DNA from: Apostichopus japonicus
Lineage: Eukaryota > Echinodermata > Holothuroidea > Aspidochirotida > Stichopodidae
Reading direction: 5' to 3'
DNA length: 64,000 nucleotides
NCBI RefSeq assembly: GCF_037975245.1
Contig: NC_092561.1
Coordinates: 20,437,008 to 20,501,007 of the forward strand
Below, in pieces: positions 14,197-25,027 of this stretch; the stretch's first letter is position 1, and each line of letters opens with the position of its first letter. A model generated the notes under the pieces. That model saw only the letters and a list, made by a program, of their open reading frames with translations. It was not told the origin of the DNA and searched no databases. Both the position numbers and the translations under genes were made by a program.

Positions 14197-14605
14197 AACT
14201 ACCACAACTACCACTACTACCACTACGACTACTACTACTACTACTACAAATACTACTACTACTTCTACTACTACTACGACTACTACTACTACAACTACTA
14301 CTACTACTACTTTAGAACAAGCTATTTTGTGCGTAATTTTTCCCTTTGGGGTATCATCATACACAATTAGTGATAGGAAAAGATGTTATTTCTTGTTATT
14401 AAAGTAGTACGGATCGATTCCGTACATGCAGTGCCTTACGTAAGGCATATCACTTGAAGTTCTTCTTCATTATTTATAGTGTAATTGTACATACACTTAA
14501 ATTTAATTTGTTTAAGAATACAATGGTAATCATTGATTTCCATATGTGGAGTAGACATATTCAATCTGATATATGATTATTTCTTCGATAGACAATATAT
14601 TATTA

Positions 14606-14646
<41 letters not shown>

Positions 14647-17198
14647 TCATTTGAAGACGTTCAACGCAAGTATTGATGGTCCTACGGAATTATCCTTATT
14701 CAGTGTTACTGAGGGTGAGCATGTAGCAGTAACATGTCCAGAGACGAGTACATTCAAAACAAACTGTTCTAATATCGGTAGGTGAAAATACCAATTTAAA
14801 GGTTCCAACATGTAAATATTGTACTTGTATAATTGCCAATGGTACAGTTAAACAGAGAACACAATCACATGATGGTGATTAAATCAGATTATAACATAAT
14901 ACCAAACATCCAAGTAGTATTGATATCTGAAAGTTATAGATGCAGTAGAACTTGCTGCATCTTGGTGGTAGCAAATCCTTCCAATGCAGGAAAGATGCTA
15001 CTCCTGGAAACGTAATACGTTGCGGGGTATCATGAATATATCACCAGTAACGTGGACATTATTGATCAATCTCACAGGGTTCATTTGACTAATTTATATA
15101 TATATATCAAATATTAATGGTTTCGAGAAGTTATGTATTTCCTTCAGTAGTGTATAACTAGCTGAATCGAATCAGGCACATGATATCATCTCTGGTGGAG
15201 AGACGAGAGGTCGCAAATGATGTTTGAGTATTATATGGAAATGAAAATTACCGTAATTATTTGAGACATTATGTTATTTGTAAACGTATGATTACACAAT
15301 TTACAAACTCGGTTGATAACGTCAAAGAAACACTTAACGTCATTAACTATAACTAATCCAAATCCCAGAAAATGTATGTCTAAAAGAATGTGCATATTTA
15401 CAAATAGCAGTTACTTATCAAATCTTGAGAATGATGTGACGATACAAAAAACAGAGTTTAGTTAACGAACCACGACACCCGTCTTGATAGCTATTATTTT
15501 CATTCGATATAAAAGAAGCTAAATTAATTCATTGTTACTTTAAATCATCCTATCTCATAACGGGCAACACACAGATCTAACTGTCATTGTTGTTTCATTG
15601 CTTTTCATTGAAAAAATTACGTTCCATCTTAAGTTTGAGGCGACATTTAAAACTAAATGTTGCATTACGGTAATTGTTAAGGCTATGTCATCAGTTCATT
15701 TTCCATTTAAAAAAGAAATCTTGGGCTACCTTATAGTTTATGTGTAGTTATAATAGCAGTGATTACTGTGTCACGCACGTAACAAACACGGAAGGAAATG
15801 TGAATCTGAGGATTCTATCAATGACTTTCATTTCACAAGTTTCGTATTTTTTCGCCGGATATTTAGTCGATATACAAGGGTAGACAGTATCATTAAACAC
15901 TGCATGATGTTCCGTTCATAAGTGTTTATAGTCACTATACTGTAAATAGCTATTGTTCAGTTAGGCATTTAATATTGTTATAGACATGTAATACACTTAC
16001 TCTGTTCAATGTTAGTGGTCTTTATATAAGACTATGTAATCTTCTTTTCTACCATTAAACCTGCAGTATGTATTTGTTATTACTATGACTATAGCTATAA
16101 CTGTTGTGTCACAGATGCGTCGACGTTGCCCAGTAGTATTGAGATACAAACTAAGCTTAACAAATAATCTTAATCAAGATGATACAATTCGGTGAATTTC
16201 CTGTCCTGGTTCGAATCCGGTTTCCAGGCATACTTTCTTCTTCTTTTTTTTTTTTTTTTTTTTGGGGGGGGGGGGGCTCTTTCACTTTCCCAGCCTTTTA
16301 ATAATTCAGTTGTTATTCATTTTCTTTTTCTAATTTTGCTCTGTCTGAGAAAAACCGCTCTGTGAGAACACCATGGCTTTCCTGTTTCGATAGATAATAA
16401 TGTACGATATCTTTGTCTATTCAAGGTTCATCGAATTTTACAGTATCAAGATCCCAACAGTATTGCTTGATCGAATGTCTTTACCGTGATATATGCACTG
16501 CAGGGGTTATCGTAAACGTTTTGCACCGTGATGATACGACCACAATAGCACCAACGGATTACAGTGCATCAGTGACTGCAGTCAAGAATAACAGCACATT
16601 ATCAGTGACGTATCGAGATACATCTACCGATTCGAAGGCAGTGAAAACTGGCGGTAGTTATCTTTCATTCTTGCTTGGTCTCTTATTTGCAGCTTTAACT
16701 GTTTTAATTATTGTTGTCGTTGTATGCGTCTACATTGGTTATTACAAAAGTAATCGAAAAACAAAATCAATACCCAGGGATAATTCGATGAATCCCGCAT
16801 CAATAGAGACAGCGATTCCAACGTATGCATCCGTTGACAAGGTACATCATGTAGATTTGACACCAGAAAATAACATTTTCGAGCTGGATGAACCAGCAGT
16901 TTGTGTAGCAAAAGAAGGTTATACCGAACACAGTGTAGTGAGTTCTACGTCCCCAGGTCGTGAATCGGAAACTCTCACAAAGGTGACAAATGCAGATCCT
17001 GAAACCTGTGCAACCGCAAATGACTTAAAATCAATATTATCTGCAACAAATGGTTCTTCGACAGAGAAAGAGGAAGGCGATACCGAAAAAGAAGACTCAA
17101 AATTTGCTAATATTCCTGTCTACGCAGAAGTAAATAAGCCAACCGCAAGGGACGAAGATGTGTCTGTCTTGTATGCATCTGTAAACAAAACACGTTAA
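13705..17198 (+). CDS. IgR1: Ig-domain, single-pass receptor with three YxxV tail motifs (family A)
   Basis: Model: exon 1 13705-14127, exon 2 14657-14777, exon 3 16426-17198; 438 residues, all junctions GT-AG and in frame. I start at the ATG at 13705 because a hydrophobic leader follows (MYIFGVLLWFSLNILRC). Exon 1 encodes the leader and a V-type Ig domain: B-strand FKC, C-strand YVWRIY, F-strand FYQC, with extra cysteines in CLC, FAC and TFC. Exon 2 and the start of exon 3 form a small second Ig-like domain (VTCPETS ... YCLIECLYRDIC ... GVIVNVLHR). A Thr/Ser-rich stalk follows, then a membrane helix at about 16660-16740 (LLFAALTVLIIVVVVCVYIG) and a basic KSNRKTK stop-transfer. The tail has IPTYASV, IPVYAEV and SVLYASV; only the last fits the strict [SIVL]xYxx[IVL] ITIM rule. 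A surface inhibitory receptor is inferred. The stop codon lies inside the first unit of a minisatellite. Confidence 0.8.
14138..14311. repeat. (TAC)n microsatellite at the start of IgR1 intron 1
   Basis: It begins about ten bases after the exon 1 donor (GAG|GTAAGATTTT at 14128). IgR2 has a much shorter version at about 25460-25497, so the tract expanded in IgR1 after duplication. Failure to splice would add a long poly-Tyr stretch to the V domain; I take that to be an artefact. Confidence 0.95.
14600..14647. repeat. (TTA)n microsatellite forming the upstream part of the IgR1 exon 2 acceptor
   Basis: A TTATTATT run ends ten bases before the acceptor TTTGAAG|ACGTTC (exon start 14657) and supplies much of the pyrimidine tract. 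In IgR2 the tract is shorter and impure (about 25786-25812). Confidence 0.85.
14778..16425 (+). other. IgR1 intron 2
   Basis: No exon is visible inside. It aligns along its length with IgR2 intron 2 (25949-27616), including a T/G homopolymer run at about 16240-16275 (G-run at 27444-27460 in IgR2). Open frames inside it (such as 14833-15015) have counterparts in IgR2 but no Ig or membrane motifs. Confidence 0.7.
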
Positions 17199-18865
17199 AT
17201 GTTGTTTGCATCTATACGGTGGAGTTAGTCTTAGTGATAAACACGTTAAATGTTGTTTGCATCTATACGGTGGAGTTAGTTTCATTGATAAACACGTTAA
17301 ATGTTGTTTGCATCTATACGGTGGAGTTAGTCTTAGTGATAAACACGTTAAATGTTGTTTGCATCTATACGGTGGAGTTAGTTTCATTGATAAACACGTT
17401 AAATGTTGTTTGCATCTATACGGTGGAGTTAGTTTCATTGATAAACACGTTAAATGTTGTGTGCATCTATACGGTGGAGTTAGTTTCATTGATAAGCACG
17501 TTAAATGTTGTTTGCATCTAAACGGTGGAGTTAGTTTCATTGATAAGCACGTTAAATGTTGTTTGCATCTAAACGGTGGAGTTAGTTTCATTGAAGTGAT
17601 AAGCACGTTAAATGTTGTTTACATCTATACGGTGGAGTTAGTTTCATTGAAGTGATAAGCACGTTAAATGTTGTTTACATCTATACGGTGGAGTAAGTTT
17701 CATTGATAAACACGTTAAATGTTGTTTGCATCTAAACGGTGGAGTTAGTTTCATTGAAGTGATAAGCACGTTAAATGTTGTTTACATCTATACGGTGGAG
17801 TTAGTTTCATTGAAGTGATAAGCACGTTAAATGTTGTTTACATCTATACGGTGGAGTTAGTTTCATTGATAAACACGTTAAATGCTGTTTGCATCTATAC
17901 GGTGGAGTTAGTTTCATTGATAAACACGTTATATGTTGTTTGCATCTAAACGGTGGAGCTAGTTTCATAATTGATAAACACGTTAAATGTTGTTTACATC
18001 TATACGGTGGAGTTAGTTTCATTGAAGTGATAAGCACGTTAAATGTTGTTTACATATATACGGTGGAGTTAGTTTCATTGAAGTGATAAGCACGTTAAAT
18101 GTTGTTTACATCTATACGGTGGAGTAAGTTTCCTTGCTTAGCACGTTAAATGTTGTTTGTATCTATATGATGGAGTTAGTTTTATTGATAAACACGTTAA
18201 ATGTTGTTTCATCTTTACGGTGGAGTTAGTCTTAATGATAAACACGTTAAATGTTGTTTGCATCTATACGGTGGAGTTAGCTTCATTGAAGTGATAAGCA
18301 CGTTAAATGTTGTTTACATCTATACGGTGGAGGTAGTTTCATTGAAGTGATAAGCACGTTAAATGTTGTTTACATCTATACGGTGGAGTTAGTTTCCTTG
18401 CTAAGCACGTTAAATGTCGTTTGTATCTATATGGTGGAGTTAGTTTTATTGATAATCACGTTAAATGTTGTTTGCATCTATACGGTGGAGTTAGTCTTAG
18501 TGATAAACACGTTAAATGTTGTTTGCATCTATGCGGTGGAGTTAGTTTCATTGATAAACACGTTAAATGTTGTGTGCATCTATACGGTGGAGTTAGTTTC
18601 ATTGATAAACACGTTAAATGTTGTGTGCATCTATACGGTGGAGTTAGTTTCATTGATAAACACGTTAAATGTTGTTTGCATCTATACGGTGGAGTTAGTT
18701 TCATTGATAAACACGTTAAATGTTGTTTGTATCTAAACGGTGGAGTTAGTTTCATTGATAAGCTAGTTAAATGTTTGCATCTATATGGTGGAGTTAGATT
18801 CATCGATAAACACGTTAAATGTTGTTTGCATCTATACGGTGGAGTTAGTCTTAATGAGAGACACG
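17185..18865. repeat. 51/56-bp minisatellite, about 32 units, starting at the IgR1 stop codon
   Basis: The unit is ACACGTTAAATGTTGTTTGC, then ATCTATACGGTGGAGTTAGT, then TTCATTGATAA (51 bases). A longer version has GAAGTGATAAG (56 bases). Arrays of the 51-bp form stay open as 17-residue periodic frames; the 56-bp form breaks them. The IgR1 codons AAA ACA CGT TAA belong to the first unit, so the array lies in the IgR1 3' UTR unless the transcript ends early. A possible AATAAA signal lies beyond it, at about 19020. Confidence 0.95.
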
Positions 18866-20682
18866 CTGTTATCTTTGAAATAATATTGCGCTTTCATAGA
18901 AGACGTAACCACGGCAACTGGAAAAACTTAAATTTATGATAAATGACTGTTGCTTATGCGTGTTGTGGCGCTTCCTTTACATATCCAACTGAGAAGTTTG
19001 AGGATCTGCTCTTCTTTGGAATAAAATCCATAATGGTACAAACAGTTCTGTGTTTACTGGAATCACGGACAATTTAGAAATAATATTATATGTTACACCT
19101 GATAGGTCTGTAGGTATGCTCCTTTGTCGCTTGAGAGCTGTAACTTCTGGTTTGAATTAGGTAAGCTATAGTTTCCATGATACTTTGGATTAATTGATTA
19201 TACACTCACCCCCTCAACCCTTGCACGCTACTTTGAGAAAATATGGTTGAGTGAGGAATAACATTATTAACCGAAAAGGATGAATGTTTTAATACGGTGA
19301 TGAATACAAACTCGATATCGCAGTTAAATCCATTCTGAGATACTTACTTCATTCATTTTAAATATAACCGAGGAGCTCTAGAACTTGTTTATTTGTATTA
19401 TAATGTATTCACTGAGAGGGATTGACGACGTTTTCGTAACATGCAGAGGTTAATCATTCCCGAATTCAATTCCTTTTGTACATAGAATAGTGCTGCAAAT
19501 GCATTTTTAGTTTTTTTCCCTTATTGGTAAAACTAGAGATTTTCAGTTTTTGTAAGATACATGCAGAGAGTTATGAGCGTTTGGTTTGCGACTGCACTGT
19601 TACATAGAACTAAGAGGACGCGTTTCAAGACAACATTTTTATTTAAAAAAAAAACAAGATATTATAATATTTAGTTGTTGAAAAGGCTGATGTCATCCAT
19701 ATATAACTTTTTTTAAGTTTACTTTTCAAAAACTATATATCTTCCTCACTATAAACGAACATAAGAAGCTGTTTATTGATGATTTCTCAAATGTATGTTC
19801 GCCATTAGTTTTGAAAGGTACAAATTATTGCATACAAAAGAATAGGGTTAATTTTTTTTGCAGCTACAAAATGCTCTCTGTCTTGAGTTATCCCATCAGT
19901 TTATTTTATGCCTCTAGTTGTTGTTTTCAATTTGATTTTTCATGTTATTTGGGTATTTTTGCTTGCATCTCAGTCTATGTCCATATGACTGATATTGTTA
20001 CTGTCATGTACCAAACAACCGTAGCTGCATAGAAAAAATGAGGGGGGAAAGGAGGCAGACTTTCTTATCACTTTGAATCGTTTTGTTGAATATAGTGTAT
20101 ACTATTGGGAATTTGTTTCATAGCAAACTTGAAAGAACATGAAAGTATCAGAATTTGGCTCCTTCTTGAAGATAAATATTGTATAATTAGAGGGATCTAA
20201 ACAACCAGGTAACAACTTCAGCTCGGTCACTCGAATTATCTGTTACCATTTACAACAAAATAAGTGAGAATCAAGCAGTTTAAACCTGTAGATACAATGA
20301 AATAAGACGATTAGTCATATCATATGGCAACATGGGAAGTTAAACTTTGCTTTGGCAGCTATTTAAAAGTGTTTCTATTATTATTTTGAATTCCAAACTA
20401 ACGAACTTCTTAGTTCTTTTAGAAATAAATAATAGAATTTGATCACATTTGTGTCGTCACGTGGCTTAGCTTTCTTTTTCCTTATTTCATCTGACTCGTT
20501 GCTATATAAACAAAGTTTATACATAAAGAAGTTTAAATAGAAATCAAGGTAACAAATACCTTCACCTCTTTGTTGTCATTCTACTTGAACATATAAGCAT
20601 ACGAGACTGGATTTCATTCCGACAGTGTAATTATCTGTAGAAGGATGCTGACACATATACATGGAATGTGTAAAAGTAAGTT

Positions 20683-20720
20683 GGCCTGACGTTTCGATCC
20701 TAGCAGGATCTTCTCCAGAG
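20683..20720 (-). ncRNA. Penelope-type hammerhead ribozyme remnant
   Basis: On the minus strand the sequence runs CTGGAGA, then AGATCC-TGCTA-GGATC, then GAAACGTC. This is the layout of the minimal hammerheads found in Penelope-like element terminal repeats: CUGANGA, a perfect GATCC/GGATC stem II with a 5-base loop, GAAA, and a cleavage-site GUC. The first core box is CTGGAGA, so the invariant A after CUG is changed to G and activity is probably lost. No reverse transcriptase or GIY-YIG domain was recognised next to it. Confidence 0.6.
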
Positions 20721-21791
20721 GCTAAATGACAAGAGCTCTCTAGTGGATAAGCAGTTTGCTAACAGTTTTGTTTTACTTACATATACATAGAGAAAGAGAT
20801 TACAGCCGGATCCGATGAATAGATTGCTAGTATACTTAGTGAATTTTCGATCCCACCAATTTTGGTTCGTCTAATAATTTATCCACCTTTGTCCTATATG
20901 ACGACGAATGAAGGGGTTTTGTTCCTCTCTAAAATATCGTTAAAGCGATCTTTATCCGAGGCTGTAAAGTTATTGTCAAGCGTTAAATACGGTCCAATAC
21001 CAGCCCACGTAGTTTCAAACTGTTTCGCTGTTGTTAACATAATATAGTTAGGTGACGATTTGCGGAGGGGGCGGTAGCAAAGGTGATTGTTGTATTCCCA
21101 AAATAGGATAAGGAAACATAACCCATGCTATACTTGTACCAAATGTGGAAGGCTAGGACTGTTCGATAATTTCACCCCTTCTGGTCCCTGCCTATCAAGT
21201 TTGTGTGTGACGGACTATGAGAATGAAAACGGCTTTATTTATCGTGTCCGCTTGTAGTGATATATATATGATGACATACTTTTAAAGTTGTTTTATCATC
21301 TTAACTGTTATTTCTCGGATTGGATGGTCATTCAGTGTAGTACACAAGTGATTCCAGAGAGTTATCAAGTTGTATAGTACTTATCTTAATGAACTTCTAA
21401 CAGGCTGACATGATAGTTTACTAGAAATTAATAATTTCAAAAGATGAAAACTATAACAGGCAGTACGAATTTTACATCTGGAAAATGCCTTTATTGTCAT
21501 GGTTTCAAGACGCTTTATTCAAGACCGGTCCTTCGCATTTATGCATTATGGAAAGAGAAAAGTGAATATAAAAATGATTAATTGCATGAATTCTCTTTGT
21601 AATCAACGTAAAATCACAACAAAGTTTGTTATTATTTAACACCAAGACTGACAACATTCGTTTGTATTATCAATTTCTCCTTAAAGGAAAGTATAAAAAT
21701 TTCGTAATTTGCTCTTTAGAAAAATTACTTGTCTGAATGTATTTATGTTAACTTTACCCAAGTTGACGTAGTTTCTCACAAGCATTTGTGA

Positions 21792-22240
21792 CTACATGAT
21801 TTCTTTGTAATGAAATATGGACGACTGTTGAAAATGACGGTTTAATTTTCTAAATGTCATAATAAATATTAATATTATTGTCGTCTTGGTTGTTTCCATC
21901 AATAGGTAGGTTGTCTCTGTGACGAAGTTTGCGTGTTGTTTCGTTTCCATGTTTGAAGTGTGAGCCGCAATCGACTTGGTAGATGGAATGTGTATAATCA
22001 CTTCTAAAATCCAACGTAAAGTTTCGTCGTAATTCTCGGACGATGATTGACTAGGATTATTCCCAAAGGTTGTTTGTGTCTCATATCCCAAGGTAAGGGT
22101 ATCACATGAAGCTCCACGTGTATAGCAGTCGTTAGCAGCGGGTGGAGATATACTAGAACAACCACTACGATGCATGTAAGTTACGATATACTTCAGATTA
22201 TGAAAGAAAATAACACCAAGGGCAGTCCTGCCGCAAAATA
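21792..22240 (-). CDS. Possible transmembrane/tail exon of an unidentified minus-strand gene
   Basis: A minus-strand open frame runs from an acceptor-like TTCAAG|GGTTGG near 22280 through a moderately hydrophobic stretch (ITIVFCGRTALGVIFF) to a stop at 21792. The 127 residues after its internal ATG (22175) contain LGYETQ, ENYDET and TTYLLM tyrosine contexts. The pattern of membrane segment plus tyrosine tail would fit another receptor, but no Ig exon was found to its right on this strand. The hydrophobic stretch contains R and H. It may be chance or a relic. Confidence 0.2.
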
Positions 22241-22792
22241 CAATAGTGATTCTCGTAAACCAACCCTTGAACTAACATTCAACCTGTATTTCACGTAACA
22301 GTCCAATGACCTTCGTCATCTATACTTTCATCCTTCCCCCTGCACTTCTTACATGACTAAAGAAGAGCTGCGGTTAGGACGTCGTCTGGTTTAGGTTAGG
22401 TTACATTAAGATTGTGTAACCAGTAACACTAAGTCTTTTATTCCGTAGGATAGGAACAGGTGTCAAAAATTGTTCGTTTTTCAGAAAACCGTAACTTTGT
22501 TCTGACAACCAAGGCAAATAGATTCGAGGTAACCGTGTTACAGTAAGTCTTTCTGTTTCTTCATTTGTTGACATGCCTCACCTAGTGGCTGCAGCTAGCA
22601 TCACCTTGGCTCAATATGCAGGGGCCTACATCAATCTGCTTGTAAAAAAGGTCAGGAATAAATATGACCAACCTGAAGCTATCCCAGGATTAAACACAGG
22701 ATTCATTGCAGGATTCAAACTCATCTCAGGATTCAAAATCATCCCAGGATTAATCCCAGGGTAATCCTGGGACGAGTTAAGGTTTTTATTTT

Positions 22793-25027
22793 TTACTTCA
22801 AATAGTGAAGAATAAAGAACGTCTTAACTGTTAGGAACCAATTAACATGCTTGTTTTTATTCTCGATAAAGTTCCTTGGTAAAGTTGGTAAATGTTCCTC
22901 ATACTAAAAATCATCCATCCAATTCTGAACTAGTTTGAAGGTGTTAATAGCTATATAAGTTTTTAGCTTTGTCTGTTCACGTCGTAAATTCAGCAAATAA
23001 ACTGATCATGTGTTACTATTGTGTACTATAGAACCATCGTTAATGTAAGATTAAGAAACCTTTAACCGGAAATAAGAGTCATGCAGTCGTTCGAGATAAA
23101 AACTAGGTATCCATTTGAAGGCATTGGATCACCTTATAGAAAAACAAAACAAAAACAAAAACAGGAAAAACGGACTAAACGCGAAGGTTACTAATCTCAT
23201 AAGTCTAATTGCAAACCATTCGCGACTTAGAACTGAATAAAAAAGCTGCGTTCAATGCTTCCATCACTTATTAGTTTCCGTATGAATCCCGGATGCCTGC
23301 GAAACCATACGTTTCATTATAATATTAAATTTCTATATGCTATTTATAATTATGTTTCCCTACAGGGAAATCATTATCATCATAATCATCATAATCAATC
23401 GTCATAATCAATCGTCATAATCGTCATCATCAATCGTCATAATCGTCATCATCATCATCATCATCACCACCACCACCAAAATAATACTCTAGTCACTTCC
23501 CCTACCTACTACATTGGAAATCGGTTTAGAAATTATCTAATCGGAAAACGGAGTTTGACGTGAAGCAAAGTTCTACCCATAGATCACTGTTTGTACTTAT
23601 GATCTAGTTACAGAACAAACTAACACTTAGAAAGGGGACGGTAAAGGGGAATTCCTCTGCAGCAAAAAAATATATAAACATGACGGACGGTAAACAAGAC
23701 ACAAGGATTCCTTCATTTCGCAGTCTACAGTCACCTTCAAAATATACGTAGCTAACATTTACGTATAACTTAACGAGAAGGGCCGGAAGTGGTAGCTTCC
23801 TATATAGTACATGTTATGACTACCTTTTGAGGACTGCTGGTGGGTTTTCGGTTTTGGATTCAACCAAGCAATTATAGTTATGATGTTAATGTTTAACTGT
23901 AGCTATCCGACAGTGTAGAATACAGCAAGACACGGTAATCTTAAATCACCCAAGCCGAAAAGGTGTGAGCTTATATTTGTTCTTAACGTGTAGCATATTA
24001 TGCATTTATATGCCAGGGTGTTATAACACACTAACACGTGTTATGTTTTGGGAGCATGCGAGAGCTAGATATGTTAAAGATACAATACAGTAAATCGTAG
24101 TGGTATTATAGATTAGTAATGGTTGGACAACTGGTAAACGAAGACTACTTGCGCGGGGGATTTTGTTTTCCAGCTCGTTTCTATCGGTAAACGCTGTACT
24201 GTGTACGAAGGTAACCATTGAAACTAGGCCTGTGTAGACTCCAATGGACAGTCGTTATCATCACATGCATCTTGTTTACGTGATTATTATTTTTTTTAAC
24301 ACAGGCCGCAATAAAATGTGCCTCTAGCATAACACGTGTTATCATGTTATAACACAGATGCATATAAATGCGCAATATATTCAAGTCGAAAACGCTATTA
24401 TAAGCAACTGTACAATTCGGTTCGGCTGCTTAAATAAGAAACTTGAAAAAAGAAATTGCAATACAAAAAAAAAAAAACCCACACACACAGAACACCTCGC
24501 ATTTCTGATAAGCTTACTCTTGAACTGTCATTTTTCAAATACTTCCTTATGACATCATGTTGCGGATATCCTATAGACGTTGAGAACGGTACACTTTCAT
24601 ATATATGTAGGCCTATGAATGCAATCAATGCTATGTTGTCACACATCAGGTTTAAATCGTTCAATCGTACAGTTACCTCAACAAGGAGAGAACCAGTTAT
24701 CGATTGAGTGGATTATTTTACTATATTTTCTTCTGTACAAAGTGTTGTATTTTTAAAGTGTCATACGTACGTTAGCTGTCTTTATTATTGATCAAGGATA
24801 ACAGCGTTGAAACTTTAAAGATCAAATTGAATTAGTTACTGACAGTTGAGGTGTTTCCTTGTGTCATAACATAACGACAACCTTTCCTGGTAGGTTTCGC
24901 TGTTAAAATAGGTTCAGTGTTTACCGCAGTTCCCCTGTTTATATGTCACCTTTCTTTACTCTTAGTCAATCTTAGAATAACAGGATTACTTCTTTTGATC
25001 TAATTATTGGTGGAACATACATCAATT
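22793..25027. repeat. 5' flank of IgR2; copy 2 of the family A segmental duplication
   Basis: This matches 10915-13704 upstream of IgR1, starting at ACTTCAAATAGTGAAGAATA. It lacks the 11740-12670 part of copy 1 and has an extra inverted-repeat element at 23947-24428. No separate gene is seen. Confidence 0.85.
23947..24428. mobile_element. 482-bp non-autonomous inverted-repeat element (MITE-like)
   Basis: The two ends are imperfect inverted repeats of about 80 bases. The left has GCATTTATATGCC...GTGTTATAACAC...ACACGTGTTATG. The right end, reversed, gives GCATTTATATGCATCTGTGTTATAACATG...ACACGTGTTATG. Both ends start with a CA...GCCGAA motif. The element is flanked by CTTAAAT on both sides (23940-23946 and 24429-24435). 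The allelic site in block 1 (13132-13138) has a single CTTAAAT and no insert, so both boundaries are supported. It has no coding capacity. The superfamily is unclear: the duplication is 7 bp, or a TTAA core. Confidence 0.85.

Larger units (their letters stand above)
18866..22790. other. Sparse intergenic region
   Basis: No convincing multi-exon gene. It contains a Penelope-type hammerhead remnant (20683-20720). A short minus-strand open stretch starts at an ATG at about 21040 (MLTTAKQFETTWAGIGPYLT, 49 codons) and is unrecognised. A 127-codon minus-strand frame at 22175-21792 is listed separately. A group of short AGGATT-containing repeats lies at about 22680-22770, just before family A block 2. 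Confidence 0.5.

Noticed and set aside
14122-14370. Poly-Tyr extension of IgR1 exon 1 and poly-Val frame on the other strand
   Set aside because: Intron sequence after a good GT donor (GAG|GTAAGA). The paralogue splices at the same point in frame.
17097-18939. Several 100-172 codon frames with LHLYGGVSFIDKHVKC-type repeats
   Set aside because: They span the 51-bp minisatellite only; 56-bp units break them and no gene context supports them.
24021-24384. Short minus-strand frames near 24.0-24.4 kb
   Set aside because: They lie inside the inverted-repeat element and have no domain.
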